From Halictus rubicundus (lineage: Eukaryota; Arthropoda; Insecta; Hymenoptera; Halictidae), in the NCBI RefSeq assembly GCF_050948215.1, contig NW_027488579.1, positions 1,550,001 to 1,614,000 of the forward strand: a DNA stretch of 64,000 nucleotides, in the 5' to 3' direction. Position 1 is the first letter of the stretch. Each line of letters begins with the position of its first letter. Under the pieces are notes generated by a model. It searched no databases. It saw only the letters and a program-made list of their open reading frames with translations, and was not told the origin of the DNA. Both the position numbers and the translations under genes were made by a program. Shown here in pieces: positions 12,137 to 25,020 of the stretch.

Positions 12137-14318
12137 AATCCTATATCGTATCCTCTATCCTATCCTATCCTCTATCCTATCCTATCCTCTATCCTATCCT
12201 ATCCTCTATCCTATCCTATCCTCAATCCAATCCTATCCTCTATCCTATCCTATCCTCAATCCAATCTTATCCTCTATCGTATCCTATCCTCTATCCTATC
12301 CTGTCCTCTATTCTATCCTACCTTCTATTTTAAACTATCCTCTATCCTATCCTCTCCTCAATCCTATCCTATCCTGTATCATATCCTATCCTCTATCCTA
12401 TCCTATCCTCTATCCTATCCTCTATCCTATATTATCCTCTATCCTATCCTGTCATCTATTCTATCCTATCCTCTATCGTATCCTATCCTCTATCCTATAC
12501 TATCCTCTATCCTATCCTATCCTATCCTATCCTCTATCCTATCCTATCCTCTATCCTATCCAATCTCATATCCTATTCAATCTCATATCCTATCCAATCC
12601 TCTATCCTATCCTCAATCCAATCCTATCCTCTATCCTATCCTATCCTCTATCCTATCCTATCCTCTATCCTATCCTATCCTCTATCCTATCCAATCTCAT
12701 ATCCTATCATATCCTCTATCCTATCCTATCCTCTATCCTATCCTATCCTCTATTCTATCCTATCCTCTAACCTATCCAATCCTATATAGTATCCTCTATC
12801 CTATCCTATCCTCTATCCTATCCTATCCTCTATCCTATCCTATCCTCTATTCTATCCTATCCTCTATCGTATCCTATCCTCTATCCTATCCAATCCTATA
12901 CCGTATCCTCTATCCTATCCTATCCTCTATCCGCTATCCTATCCTACCCTCTATCCTATCATATCCTCTATCCTATCCTATCCTCTATCCTATCCTATCC
13001 TCTATTCTATCCTATCCTCTAACCTATCCAATCCTATATCGTATCCTCTATCCTATCCTATCCTCTATCCTATCCTATCCTCTATCCTATCCTATCCTCT
13101 ATCCTATCCTATCCTCTATTCTATCCTATCCTCTATCGTATCCTATCCTCTATCCTATCCAATCCTATACCGTATCCTCTATCCTATCCTATCCTCTATC
13201 CGCTATCCTATCCTACCCTCTATCCTATCCTATCCTCTATCGTATCCTATCCTCTATCCTATCCAATCCCATATCGTATCCTCTATCCTATCCTATCCTG
13301 TATCCTATCCTATCCTCTATCCTATCCTATCCTCTATTCTATCCTATCCTCTATCGTATCCTATCCTCTATCCTATCGAATCCTATATCGTATCCTCGAA
13401 CCTATCCTATCCTCTATCCTATCCTATCCTCTATCCTATCCTATCCTCTATCCTATCCTATCCTCTATCCTATCCAGTCCCCTATCCTATCCTCTATCAT
13501 ATCCTATCCTCTTTACTATAATATCATCTATCCTATCCTATCCTATCCTCTATCCTATCCTATCCTCTATCCTATCCTATCCTCTATTCTATCCTATCCC
13601 ATCCTCTATCCTCTATCCTATCCTACCCTCTATCCTATCATATCCTCTATCCTATCCTATTCTCTATCCTATCCTATCCTCTATTCTATCCTATCCTCTA
13701 ACCTATCCAATCCTATATCGTATCCTCTATCCTATCCTATCCTCTACCCTATCCTATCCTCTATCCTATCCTATCCTCTATTCTATCCTATCCTCTATCG
13801 TATCCTATCCTCTATCCTATCCAATCCTATACCGTATCCTCTATCCTATCCTATCCTCTATCCGCTATCCTATCCTACCCTCTATCCTATCATATCCTCT
13901 ATCCTATCCTATCCTCTATCCTATCCTATCCTCTATTCTATCCTATCCTCTAACCTATCCAATCCTATATCGTATCCTCTATCCTATCCTATCCTCTATC
14001 CTATCCTATCCTCTATCCTATCCTATCCTCTATCCTATCCTATCCTCAATCCAATCCTATCCTCTATCCTATCCTATCCTCAATCCAATCTTATCCTCTA
14101 TCGTATCCTATCCTCTATCCTATCCTGTCCTCTATTCTATCCTACCTTCTATTTTAAACTATCCTCTATCCTATCCTCTCCTCAATCCTATCCTATCCTG
14201 TATCATATCCTATCCTCTATCCTATCCTATCCTCTATCCTATCCTCTATCCTATATTATCCTCTATCCTATCCTGTCATCTATTCTATCCTATCCTCTAT
14301 CGTATCCTATCCTCTATC
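12137..14318 (+). repeat. About 2.2-kb higher-order block, copy 2
   Basis: Tandem partner of 9,670-11,868. TATTTTAAAC occurs at 12,326 and 14,150, TTTACTATAAT near 13,514, and ACCGTATCC near 12,898, 13,167 and 13,839. Substitutions relative to copy 1 are few, for example an ATATAGTATCC near 12,785 where copy 1 has ATATCGTATCC. The similarity suggests the duplication is younger than the single-monomer variants it carries. Confidence 0.9.
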
Positions 14319-14597
14319 CTATACTATCCTCTATCCTATCCTCTATCCTATCCTATCGTCTATCCTATCCTATCCTCTATCCTATCCTATCCTCTATCCT
14401 ATCCTATCCTCTATCCTATCCTATCCTCTATCCTATCCTATCCTCTATCCTATCCTATCCTCTATCCTATCCTATCCTCTATCCTATCCTATCCTCTATC
14501 CTATCCAATCCTCTATCCTATCCAGTCCCGTATCCTATCCTCTATCATATCCTATCCTCTTTACTATAATATCATCTATCCTATCCTATCCTATCCT
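14319..14597 (+). repeat. 17-mer run closed by the CAGTCCCG / TTTACTATAAT boundary element
   Basis: Near-perfect 17-mers from about 14,359 to 14,505, then CAATCC, CAGTCCCG (14,523), CTATCATATCC and CTTTACTATAATATC (about 14,558). The same order, run then boundary element, appears at 36.8, 39.15, 47.85, 49.6 and 62.2 kb. Confidence 0.82.
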
Positions 14598-15279
14598 CTA
14601 TCCTATCCTATCCTCTATCCTATCGTATCCTCTATCCTATCCTATCCTCTATCCTATCCTATCCTCTATCCTATCATATCCTCTATCCTATCCTATCCTC
14701 TCTTCTATCCTATCCTCTATCGTATCCTATCCTCTATCCTATCCAATCCTATATCGTATCCTCTATCCTATCCTATCCTCTATCCTATCCTATCCTCTAT
14801 CCTATCCTATCCTCTATCCTATCCTATCCTCTATCCTATCCTATCGTCTATCCTATCCTATCCTCTATCCAATCCTATCCTCTATCCTATCCTATCATAT
14901 CCTCTATCCTATCCTATCCTCTATCCTATCCTATGCTCTATCCTATCCTATCCTCTATCCTATCCTATCCTCTATCCTATCCTATCCTCTACCCAATCCT
15001 ATCCTCTATCCTATCCTATCCTGTATCCTATCCTATCCTTTATTCTATCCAATCCCCTATCGTATCCTCTATCCTATCCTATCCTCTATCCTATCCTAGC
15101 CTCTATCATATCCTATCCTCTATCCTATCCTATCCTCTATCCTATTCTATCCTCTATCCTATCCAATCCTATATCCTATTCTCTATCCTATCCTATCCTC
15201 TATCCTATCCTATCCTCTATCGTATCCTATCCTCTATCCTATCCAATCCCATATCGTATCCTCTATCCTATCCTATCCT
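14598..15279 (+). repeat. CTCTACCCAATCC module, copy 3 of 5 (682 bp)
   Basis: Matches 34,998-35,679 line for line at an offset of 20,400 bp (1,200 x 17), with only two differences noticed (near 14,691/35,091 and 15,210/35,610). Ordered markers are TCTCTTCTATCC, TATCGTCTATCC, CTCTACCCAATCC, CCTTTATTC, CCTAGCCTC and CAATCCCATATCG. Near-identity over 682 bp at 20-kb distance shows that modules move or amplify as blocks. Confidence 0.9.
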
Positions 15280-16012
15280 CTATCGTATCCTATCCTCTAT
15301 CCTATCCTATCCTCTATCCTATCATATCCTCTATCCTATCCTATCCTGTATCCTATCCTATCCTCTATTCTATCCAATCCCCTATCCTATCATATCCTCT
15401 ATCCTATCCTATCCTCTATCGTATCGTATCCTCTATCCTATCCTATCCTGTATCCTATCCTATCCTCTATCCTATCCAATCCTATATCCTATTCTCTATC
15501 CTATCCTATCCTCTATCCTATCCTATCCTCTATCGTATCCTATCCTCTATCCTATCCAATCCCATATCGTATCCTATATCCTATTCTATCCTCTATCCTA
15601 TCCAATCCTATATCCTATTCTCTATCCTATCCTATCCTCTATCCTATCCTCTATCGTATCCTATCCTCTATCTTATCCAATCCCATATCGTATCCTCTAT
15701 CCTATCCTATCCTCTATCCTATCCTATCCTCTATGCTATCCTATCCTCTATTCTATCCTATCCTCTATCGTATGCTCTATCCTATCCTATCCTCTATCCT
15801 ATCCAATCCACTATTCAATCCTCTATCCTATCCTATCCTCTACCCTATAATACCATGTATCCTATCCTATTCTCTATCCTATCCTATCCTATCCTATCCT
15901 CTATCGTATGCTCTATCCTATCCTATCCACTATCCTATCCTATCCTCAATCCTATTCTATCCCCTACCATATCTTATCCTCTATCCTATCGTATCCTCTA
16001 TCCTATCCTATT
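15280..16012 (+). repeat. Transition segment with CCCCTACCATATC and ACCATGTATCC
   Basis: Carries GTATCGTATCC (about 15,420), CTATGCTATCC (15,731), CCACTATTCAATCC (about 15,808) and ACCATGTATCC (about 15,852). These are followed by a 27-bp monomer with four pentamers (15,875-15,905) and CCCCTACCATATC (about 15,961). Bases about 15,440-15,900 are repeated at the very end of the window (offset 48,100). CTATGCTATCC to ACCATGTATCC is also repeated at about 57,242-57,370. No gene is seen. Confidence 0.8.
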
Positions 16013-17007
16013 CTCTATCCTATCCTATCCTCTATCCTATCCTATCCTCTATCGTATCCTATCCTCTATCCTATCCAATCCCATATCGTATCCTATATCC
16101 TATTCTATCCTCTATCCTATCCAATCCTATATCCTATTCTCTATCCTATCCTATCCTCTATCCTATCCTATCCTCTATCGTATCCTATCCTCTATCCTAT
16201 CCAATCCCATATCGTATCCTCTATCCTATCCTATCCTGTATCCTATCCTATCCTCTATCCTATCCTATCCTCTATTCGATCCTATCCTGTATCCTATCCT
16301 ATCCTCTATCCTATCCTATCCTCTATTCGATCCTATCCTCTATCGTATCCTATCCTCTATCCTATCCAATCCTATATCGTATCCTCTAACCTATCCTATC
16401 CTCTATCCTATCCTATCCTCTATCGTATCCTATCCTCTATCCTATCCAATCCCATATCGTATCCTATATCCTATTCTATCCTCTATCCTATCCAATCCTA
16501 TATCCTATTCTCTATCCTATCCTATCCTCTATCCTATCCTATCCTCTATCGTATCCTATCCTCTATCCTATCCAATCCCATATCGTATCCTCTATCCTAT
16601 CCTATCCTGTATCCTATCCTATCCTCTATCCTATCCTATCCTCTATTCGATCCTATCCTCTATCGTATCCTATCCTCTATCCTATCCAATCCTATATCGT
16701 ATCCTCTAACCTATCCTATCCTCTATCCTATCCTATCCTCTATCCTATCCTATCCTCTATCCTATCCTATCCTCTATCCTATCCTATCCTCTATCGTATC
16801 CTATCCTCTATCCTATCCAATCCCATATCGTATCCTATATCCTATTCTATCCTCTATCCTATCCAATCCTATATCCTATTCTCTATCCTATCCTATCCTC
16901 TATCCTATCCTATCCTCTATCCTATCCTATCCTCTATCGTATCCTATCCTCTATCCTATCCAATCCTCTATTCTATCCTCTATCCTATCCTATCCTCTAT
17001 CGTATGC
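16013..17007 (+). repeat. Module P, copy 1
   Basis: About 1 kb rich in CAATCCCATATCG, CCTATATCC and CTATTCGATCC monomers. It matches 20,033-21,027 (offset 4,020) with no difference noticed on reading, and matches again at 22,860-23,854 (offset 6,847). Left of about 16,013 the three copies no longer agree, so this is where the P/Q/R/S array starts. Confidence 0.9.
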
Positions 17008-18173
17008 TCTATCGTATCCTATCCTCTATCCTATTCTCTATCCTATCCTATCCTCTATCCTATCCTATCCTCTATCGTATCCTATCCTCTATCCTATCCA
17101 ATCCCATATCGTATCCTCTATCCTATCCTATCCTGCATCCTATCCTATCCTCTATCCTATCCTATCCTCTATTCGATCCTATCCTCTATCGTATCCTATC
17201 CTCTCTCCTATCCAATCCTATATCGTATCCTCTAACCTATCCTATCCTCTATCCTATCCTATCCTCTATCCTATCCAATCCTATATCCTATTCTCTATCC
17301 TATCCTATCCTCTATCCTATCCTATCCTCTATCGTATCCTATCCTCTATCCTATCCAATCCCATATCGTATCCTCTATCCTATCATATCCTCTATGCTAT
17401 CCTATCCTCTATCCTATCCTATCCTCTATCCTATCCTATCCTCTATTCTATCCTATCCTCTATCGTATCCTATCCTCTAACCTATCCAATCCTATATCGT
17501 ATCCTCTATCCTATCCTATCCTCTATCCTATCCTATCCTCTATCCTATCCTATCCTCTATTCTATCCTATCCTCTATCGTATCCTATCCTCTAACCTATC
17601 CAATCCTATATCGTATCCTCTATCCTATCCTATCCTCTATCCTATCCTATCCTCTATCCTATCCTATTCTCTATCCTATCCTATCCTCTATCCTATCCTA
17701 TCCTCTATCGTATGCTCTATCCTATCCTATCCTCTTTCCTATCCTATCCTATATCCTATCCTCTTCTCTATCCTATCCTTTCCTCTATAATATCGTATCA
17801 TCTATCGTATCCTATCCTCTATCCTATCCTATCCTCTATCGTATCCCATATTCTATCCTATCCAATCCTCTACCCTATCCTCAATCCTATCCTATCCTAT
17901 ATCCTATCCTCTTCTCTATCCTATCTTTTCCTCTATAATATCGTATCATCTATCGTATCCTATCCTCCATCCTATCCTATCCTCTATCCTATCATATCCT
18001 CTATCCTATCCTATCCTGTATCCAATCCTATCCTCTATCCTATCCTATCCTCTATCGTATCCTATCCTCTATCCTATCCAATCCTCTATTCTATCCTCTA
18101 TCCTATCCTATCCTCTATCGTATGCTCTATCGTATCCTATTCTCTATCCTATTCTCTATCCTATCCTATCCTC
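17008..18173 (+). repeat. Module Q, copy 1 (about 1.19 kb, optional)
   Basis: Present between P and R here and again at about 23,855-25,020 (offset 6,847), but absent between P and R at about 21,027. The difference between the two repeat lengths, 4,020 and 2,827 bp, gives a Q length of 1,193 bp. It carries CCTGCATCC, CTCTCTCC, CCTCTTTCC, CCTCTTCTC, TCTATAATATCG and CCCATATTC variants. One difference between the two copies is CTATGCTATCC near 17,393 versus CTATCCTATCC near 24,240. Confidence 0.88.
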
Positions 18174-19590
18174 TATCCTATCCTATCCTCTATCGTATCC
18201 TATCCTCTATCCTATCCAATCCCATATCGTATCCTCTATCCTATCCTATCCTGTATCCTATCCTATCCTGTATCCTATCCTATCCTCTATCCTATCCTAT
18301 CCTCCATTCGATCCTATCCTCTATCGTATCCTATCCTCTATCCTATCCAATCCTATATCGTATCCTCTAACCTATCATATCCTCTATCCTATCCTATCCT
18401 CTATCCTATCCTATCCTCTATCCTATCCTATCCTCTATCGTATCCTATCCTCTATCCTATCCAATCCCATATCGTATCCTATATCCTATTCTATCCTCTA
18501 TCCTATCCAATCCTATATCCTATTCTCTATCCTATCCTATCCTCTATCCTATCCTATCCTCTATCGTATCCTATCCTCTATCCTATCCAATCCCATATCG
18601 TATCCTCTATCCTATCCTATCCTGTATCCTATCCTATCCTCTATCCTATCCTATCCTCTATTCGATCCTATCCTGTATCCTATCCTATCCTCTATCCTAT
18701 CCTATCCTCTATTCGATCCTATCCTCTATCGTATCCTATCCTCTATCCTATCCAATCCTATATCGTATCCTCTAACCTATCCTATCCTCTATCCTATCCT
18801 ATCCTCTATCCTATCCTATCCTCTATCCTATCCTATCCTCTATCGTATCCTATCCTCTATCCTATCCAATCCCATATCGTATCCTATATCCTATTCTATC
18901 CTCTACCCTATCCAATCCTATATCCTATTCTCTATCCTATCCTATCCTCTATCCTATCCTATCCTCTATCGTATCCTATCCTCTATCCTATCCAATCCCA
19001 TATCGTATCCTCTATCCTATCATATCCTCTATCCTATCCTATCCTCTATTCTATCCTATCCTCTATCGTATCCTATCCTCTATCCTATCGAATCCTATAT
19101 CGTATCCTCGAACCTATCCTATCCTCTATCCTATCCTATCCTCTATCCTATCCTATCCTCTATCCTATCCTATCCTCTATCGTATCCTATCCTCTATCCT
19201 ATCCAATCCTCTATTCTATCCTCTATCCTATCCTATCCTCTATCGTATGCTCTATCGTATCCTATCCTCTATCCTATTCTCTATCCTATCCTATCCTCTA
19301 TCCTATCCTATCCTCTATCGTATCCTATCCAATCCCATATCGTATCCTCTATCCTATCCTATCCTGTATCCTATCCTGTATCCTATCCTATCCTCTATCC
19401 TATCCTATCCTCTATCCTATCCAATCGTATATCCTATTCTCTATCCTATCCTATCCTCTATCCTATCCTATGCTCTATCCTATCCTATCCTCTATTCTAT
19501 CCTATCCTCTATCGTATCCTATCCTCTAACCTATCCAATCCTATATCGTATCCTCAATCCTATCGAATCCTCTATCCTATCCTATCCTCT
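18174..19590 (+). repeat. Module R, copy 1
   Basis: Matches 21,001-22,417 (offset 2,827) and 25,021-26,437 (offset 6,847). Markers in order are CCTCCATTCGATCC, CTAACCTATCATATCC, repeated CAATCCCATATCG / CTATTCGATCC groups, CTCTACCCTATCC, TATCGAATCC with TCCTCGAACC (about 19,088), CCTATGCTC, and CCTCAATCCTATCGAATCC at the end. A diverged copy of part of it lies at about 51,240-52,400 (offset near 33,110). Confidence 0.88.
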
Positions 19591-20032
19591 ATCGTATCCT
19601 ATCCTCTATCCTATCCAATCCTCTATTCTATCCTCTATCCTATCCTATCCTCTATCGTATGCTCTATCGTATCCTATCCTCTATCCTATTCTCTATCCTA
19701 TCCTATCCTCTATCCTATCCTATCCTCTATCGTATCCTATCCAATCCCATATCGTATCCTCTATCCTATCCTATCCTGTATCCTATCCTGTATCCTATCC
19801 TATCCTCTATCGTATCCTATCCTCTATCCTATCCAATCCCATATCGTATCCTCTATCCTATCCTATCCTGTATCCTATCCTATCCTGTATCCTATCCTAT
19901 CCTGTATCCTATCCTATCCTCTATCCTATCCTATCCTCTATTCGATCCTATCCTCTATCGTATCCTATCCTCTATCCTATCCAATCCTATATCGTATCCT
20001 CTAACCTATCCTATCCTCTATCCTATCCTATC
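19591..20032 (+). repeat. Module S, copy 1
   Basis: About 440 bp between R and P. It carries TATCGTATGCTC, GTATCCTATCCAATCCC and three CCTGTATCC monomers in a row near 19,868-19,915. Repeated at about 22,418-22,859 (offset 2,827). After the third R (26,437) S is replaced by unrelated modules, which marks the right edge of the array. Confidence 0.82.
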
Positions 20033-21027
20033 CTCTATCCTATCCTATCCTCTATCCTATCCTATCCTCTATCGTATCCTATCCTCTATCCTATCCAATC
20101 CCATATCGTATCCTATATCCTATTCTATCCTCTATCCTATCCAATCCTATATCCTATTCTCTATCCTATCCTATCCTCTATCCTATCCTATCCTCTATCG
20201 TATCCTATCCTCTATCCTATCCAATCCCATATCGTATCCTCTATCCTATCCTATCCTGTATCCTATCCTATCCTCTATCCTATCCTATCCTCTATTCGAT
20301 CCTATCCTGTATCCTATCCTATCCTCTATCCTATCCTATCCTCTATTCGATCCTATCCTCTATCGTATCCTATCCTCTATCCTATCCAATCCTATATCGT
20401 ATCCTCTAACCTATCCTATCCTCTATCCTATCCTATCCTCTATCGTATCCTATCCTCTATCCTATCCAATCCCATATCGTATCCTATATCCTATTCTATC
20501 CTCTATCCTATCCAATCCTATATCCTATTCTCTATCCTATCCTATCCTCTATCCTATCCTATCCTCTATCGTATCCTATCCTCTATCCTATCCAATCCCA
20601 TATCGTATCCTCTATCCTATCCTATCCTGTATCCTATCCTATCCTCTATCCTATCCTATCCTCTATTCGATCCTATCCTCTATCGTATCCTATCCTCTAT
20701 CCTATCCAATCCTATATCGTATCCTCTAACCTATCCTATCCTCTATCCTATCCTATCCTCTATCCTATCCTATCCTCTATCCTATCCTATCCTCTATCCT
20801 ATCCTATCCTCTATCGTATCCTATCCTCTATCCTATCCAATCCCATATCGTATCCTATATCCTATTCTATCCTCTATCCTATCCAATCCTATATCCTATT
20901 CTCTATCCTATCCTATCCTCTATCCTATCCTATCCTCTATCCTATCCTATCCTCTATCGTATCCTATCCTCTATCCTATCCAATCCTCTATTCTATCCTC
21001 TATCCTATCCTATCCTCTATCGTATCC
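20033..21027 (+). repeat. Module P, copy 2
   Basis: Same sequence as 16,013-17,007 over about 1 kb as far as can be read by eye. Here P is joined directly to R, without Q. The junction near 21,027 reads from CTATTCTATCCTC into TATCGTATCCTATCC instead of TATCGTATGCTC. Confidence 0.9.
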
Positions 21028-22417
21028 TATCCTCTATCCTATCCAATCCCATATCGTATCCTCTATCCTATCCTATCCTGTATCCTATCCTATCCTGTAT
21101 CCTATCCTATCCTCTATCCTATCCTATCCTCCATTCGATCCTATCCTCTATCGTATCCTATCCTCTATCCTATCCAATCCTATATCGTATCCTCTAACCT
21201 ATCATATCCTCTATCCTATCCTATCCTCTATCCTATCCTATCCTCTATCCTATCCTATCCTCTATCGTATCCTATCCTCTATCCTATCCAATCCCATATC
21301 GTATCCTATATCCTATTCTATCCTCTATCCTATCCAATCCTATATCCTATTCTCTATCCTATCCTATCCTCTATCCTATCCTATCCTCTATCGTATCCTA
21401 TCCTCTATCCTATCCAATCCCATATCGTATCCTCTATCCTATCCTATCCTGTATCCTATCCTATCCTCTATCCTATCCTATCCTCTATTCGATCCTATCC
21501 TGTATCCTATCCTATCCTCTATCCTATCCTATCCTCTATTCGATCCTATCCTCTATCGTATCCTATCCTCTATCCTATCCAATCCTATATCGTATCCTCT
21601 AACCTATCCTATCCTCTATCCTATCCTATCCTCTATCCTATCCTATCCTCTATCCTATCCTATCCTCTATCGTATCCTATCCTCTATCCTATCCAATCCC
21701 ATATCGTATCCTATATCCTATTCTATCCTCTACCCTATCCAATCCTATATCCTATTCTCTATCCTATCCTATCCTCTATCCTATCCTATCCTCTATCGTA
21801 TCCTATCCTCTATCCTATCCAATCCCATATCGTATCCTCTATCCTATCATATCCTCTATCCTATCCTATCCTCTATTCTATCCTATCCTCTATCGTATCC
21901 TATCCTCTATCCTATCGAATCCTATATCGTATCCTCGAACCTATCCTATCCTCTATCCTATCCTATCCTCTATCCTATCCTATCCTCTATCCTATCCTAT
22001 CCTCTATCGTATCCTATCCTCTATCCTATCCAATCCTCTATTCTATCCTCTATCCTATCCTATCCTCTATCGTATGCTCTATCGTATCCTATCCTCTATC
22101 CTATTCTCTATCCTATCCTATCCTCTATCCTATCCTATCCTCTATCGTATCCTATCCAATCCCATATCGTATCCTCTATCCTATCCTATCCTGTATCCTA
22201 TCCTGTATCCTATCCTATCCTCTATCCTATCCTATCCTCTATCCTATCCAATCGTATATCCTATTCTCTATCCTATCCTATCCTCTATCCTATCCTATGC
22301 TCTATCCTATCCTATCCTCTATTCTATCCTATCCTCTATCGTATCCTATCCTCTAACCTATCCAATCCTATATCGTATCCTCAATCCTATCGAATCCTCT
22401 ATCCTATCCTATCCTCT
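21028..22417 (+). repeat. Module R, copy 2
   Basis: Matches copy 1 at an offset of 2,827 and copy 3 at an offset of 4,020 (lines 21,001-22,380 and 25,021-26,400 read the same). It follows P directly, so this unit is the Q-less 2,827-bp form. Confidence 0.88.
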
Positions 22418-22859
22418 ATCGTATCCTATCCTCTATCCTATCCAATCCTCTATTCTATCCTCTATCCTATCCTATCCTCTATCGTATGCTCTATCGTATC
22501 CTATCCTCTATCCTATTCTCTATCCTATCCTATCCTCTATCCTATCCTATCCTCTATCGTATCCTATCCAATCCCATATCGTATCCTCTATCCTATCCTA
22601 TCCTGTATCCTATCCTGTATCCTATCCTATCCTCTATCGTATCCTATCCTCTATCCTATCCAATCCCATATCGTATCCTCTATCCTATCCTATCCTGTAT
22701 CCTATCCTATCCTGTATCCTATCCTATCCTGTATCCTATCCTATCCTCTATCCTATCCTATCCTCTATTCGATCCTATCCTCTATCGTATCCTATCCTCT
22801 ATCCTATCCAATCCTATATCGTATCCTCTAACCTATCCTATCCTCTATCCTATCCTATC
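22418..22859 (+). repeat. Module S, copy 2
   Basis: Repeats 19,591-20,032, including the three consecutive CCTGTATCC monomers (about 22,695-22,740). It links R copy 2 to P copy 3. Confidence 0.82.
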
Positions 22860-23854
22860 CTCTATCCTATCCTATCCTCTATCCTATCCTATCCTCTATC
22901 GTATCCTATCCTCTATCCTATCCAATCCCATATCGTATCCTATATCCTATTCTATCCTCTATCCTATCCAATCCTATATCCTATTCTCTATCCTATCCTA
23001 TCCTCTATCCTATCCTATCCTCTATCGTATCCTATCCTCTATCCTATCCAATCCCATATCGTATCCTCTATCCTATCCTATCCTGTATCCTATCCTATCC
23101 TCTATCCTATCCTATCCTCTATTCGATCCTATCCTGTATCCTATCCTATCCTCTATCCTATCCTATCCTCTATTCGATCCTATCCTCTATCGTATCCTAT
23201 CCTCTATCCTATCCAATCCTATATCGTATCCTCTAACCTATCCTATCCTCTATCCTATCCTATCCTCTATCGTATCCTATCCTCTATCCTATCCAATCCC
23301 ATATCGTATCCTATATCCTATTCTATCCTCTATCCTATCCAATCCTATATCCTATTCTCTATCCTATCCTATCCTCTATCCTATCCTATCCTCTATCGTA
23401 TCCTATCCTCTATCCTATCCAATCCCATATCGTATCCTCTATCCTATCCTATCCTGTATCCTATCCTATCCTCTATCCTATCCTATCCTCTATTCGATCC
23501 TATCCTCTATCGTATCCTATCCTCTATCCTATCCAATCCTATATCGTATCCTCTAACCTATCCTATCCTCTATCCTATCCTATCCTCTATCCTATCCTAT
23601 CCTCTATCCTATCCTATCCTCTATCCTATCCTATCCTCTATCGTATCCTATCCTCTATCCTATCCAATCCCATATCGTATCCTATATCCTATTCTATCCT
23701 CTATCCTATCCAATCCTATATCCTATTCTCTATCCTATCCTATCCTCTATCCTATCCTATCCTCTATCCTATCCTATCCTCTATCGTATCCTATCCTCTA
23801 TCCTATCCAATCCTCTATTCTATCCTCTATCCTATCCTATCCTCTATCGTATGC
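22860..23854 (+). repeat. Module P, copy 3
   Basis: Matches P copies 1 and 2 at offsets of 6,847 and 2,827. It is followed by Q again, so the full P-Q-R order is restored. Confidence 0.9.
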
Positions 23855-25020
23855 TCTATCGTATCCTATCCTCTATCCTATTCTCTATCCTATCCTATCC
23901 TCTATCCTATCCTATCCTCTATCGTATCCTATCCTCTATCCTATCCAATCCCATATCGTATCCTCTATCCTATCCTATCCTGCATCCTATCCTATCCTCT
24001 ATCCTATCCTATCCTCTATTCGATCCTATCCTCTATCGTATCCTATCCTCTCTCCTATCCAATCCTATATCGTATCCTCTAACCTATCCTATCCTCTATC
24101 CTATCCTATCCTCTATCCTATCCAATCCTATATCCTATTCTCTATCCTATCCTATCCTCTATCCTATCCTATCCTCTATCGTATCCTATCCTCTATCCTA
24201 TCCAATCCCATATCGTATCCTCTATCCTATCATATCCTCTATCCTATCCTATCCTCTATCCTATCCTATCCTCTATCCTATCCTATCCTCTATTCTATCC
24301 TATCCTCTATCGTATCCTATCCTCTAACCTATCCAATCCTATATCGTATCCTCTATCCTATCCTATCCTCTATCCTATCCTATCCTCTATCCTATCCTAT
24401 CCTCTATTCTATCCTATCCTCTATCGTATCCTATCCTCTAACCTATCCAATCCTATATCGTATCCTCTATCCTATCCTATCCTCTATCCTATCCTATCCT
24501 CTATCCTATCCTATTCTCTATCCTATCCTATCCTCTATCCTATCCTATCCTCTATCGTATGCTCTATCCTATCCTATCCTCTTTCCTATCCTATCCTATA
24601 TCCTATCCTCTTCTCTATCCTATCCTTTCCTCTATAATATCGTATCATCTATCGTATCCTATCCTCTATCCTATCCTATCCTCTATCGTATCCCATATTC
24701 TATCCTATCCAATCCTCTACCCTATCCTCAATCCTATCCTATCCTATATCCTATCCTCTTCTCTATCCTATCTTTTCCTCTATAATATCGTATCATCTAT
24801 CGTATCCTATCCTCCATCCTATCCTATCCTCTATCCTATCATATCCTCTATCCTATCCTATCCTGTATCCAATCCTATCCTCTATCCTATCCTATCCTCT
24901 ATCGTATCCTATCCTCTATCCTATCCAATCCTCTATTCTATCCTCTATCCTATCCTATCCTCTATCGTATGCTCTATCGTATCCTATTCTCTATCCTATT
25001 CTCTATCCTATCCTATCCTC
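23855..25020 (+). repeat. Module Q, copy 2
   Basis: Matches 17,008-18,173 at an offset of 6,847, with one substitution noticed (near 24,240). The low divergence suggests a recent origin for the duplication. Confidence 0.88.
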
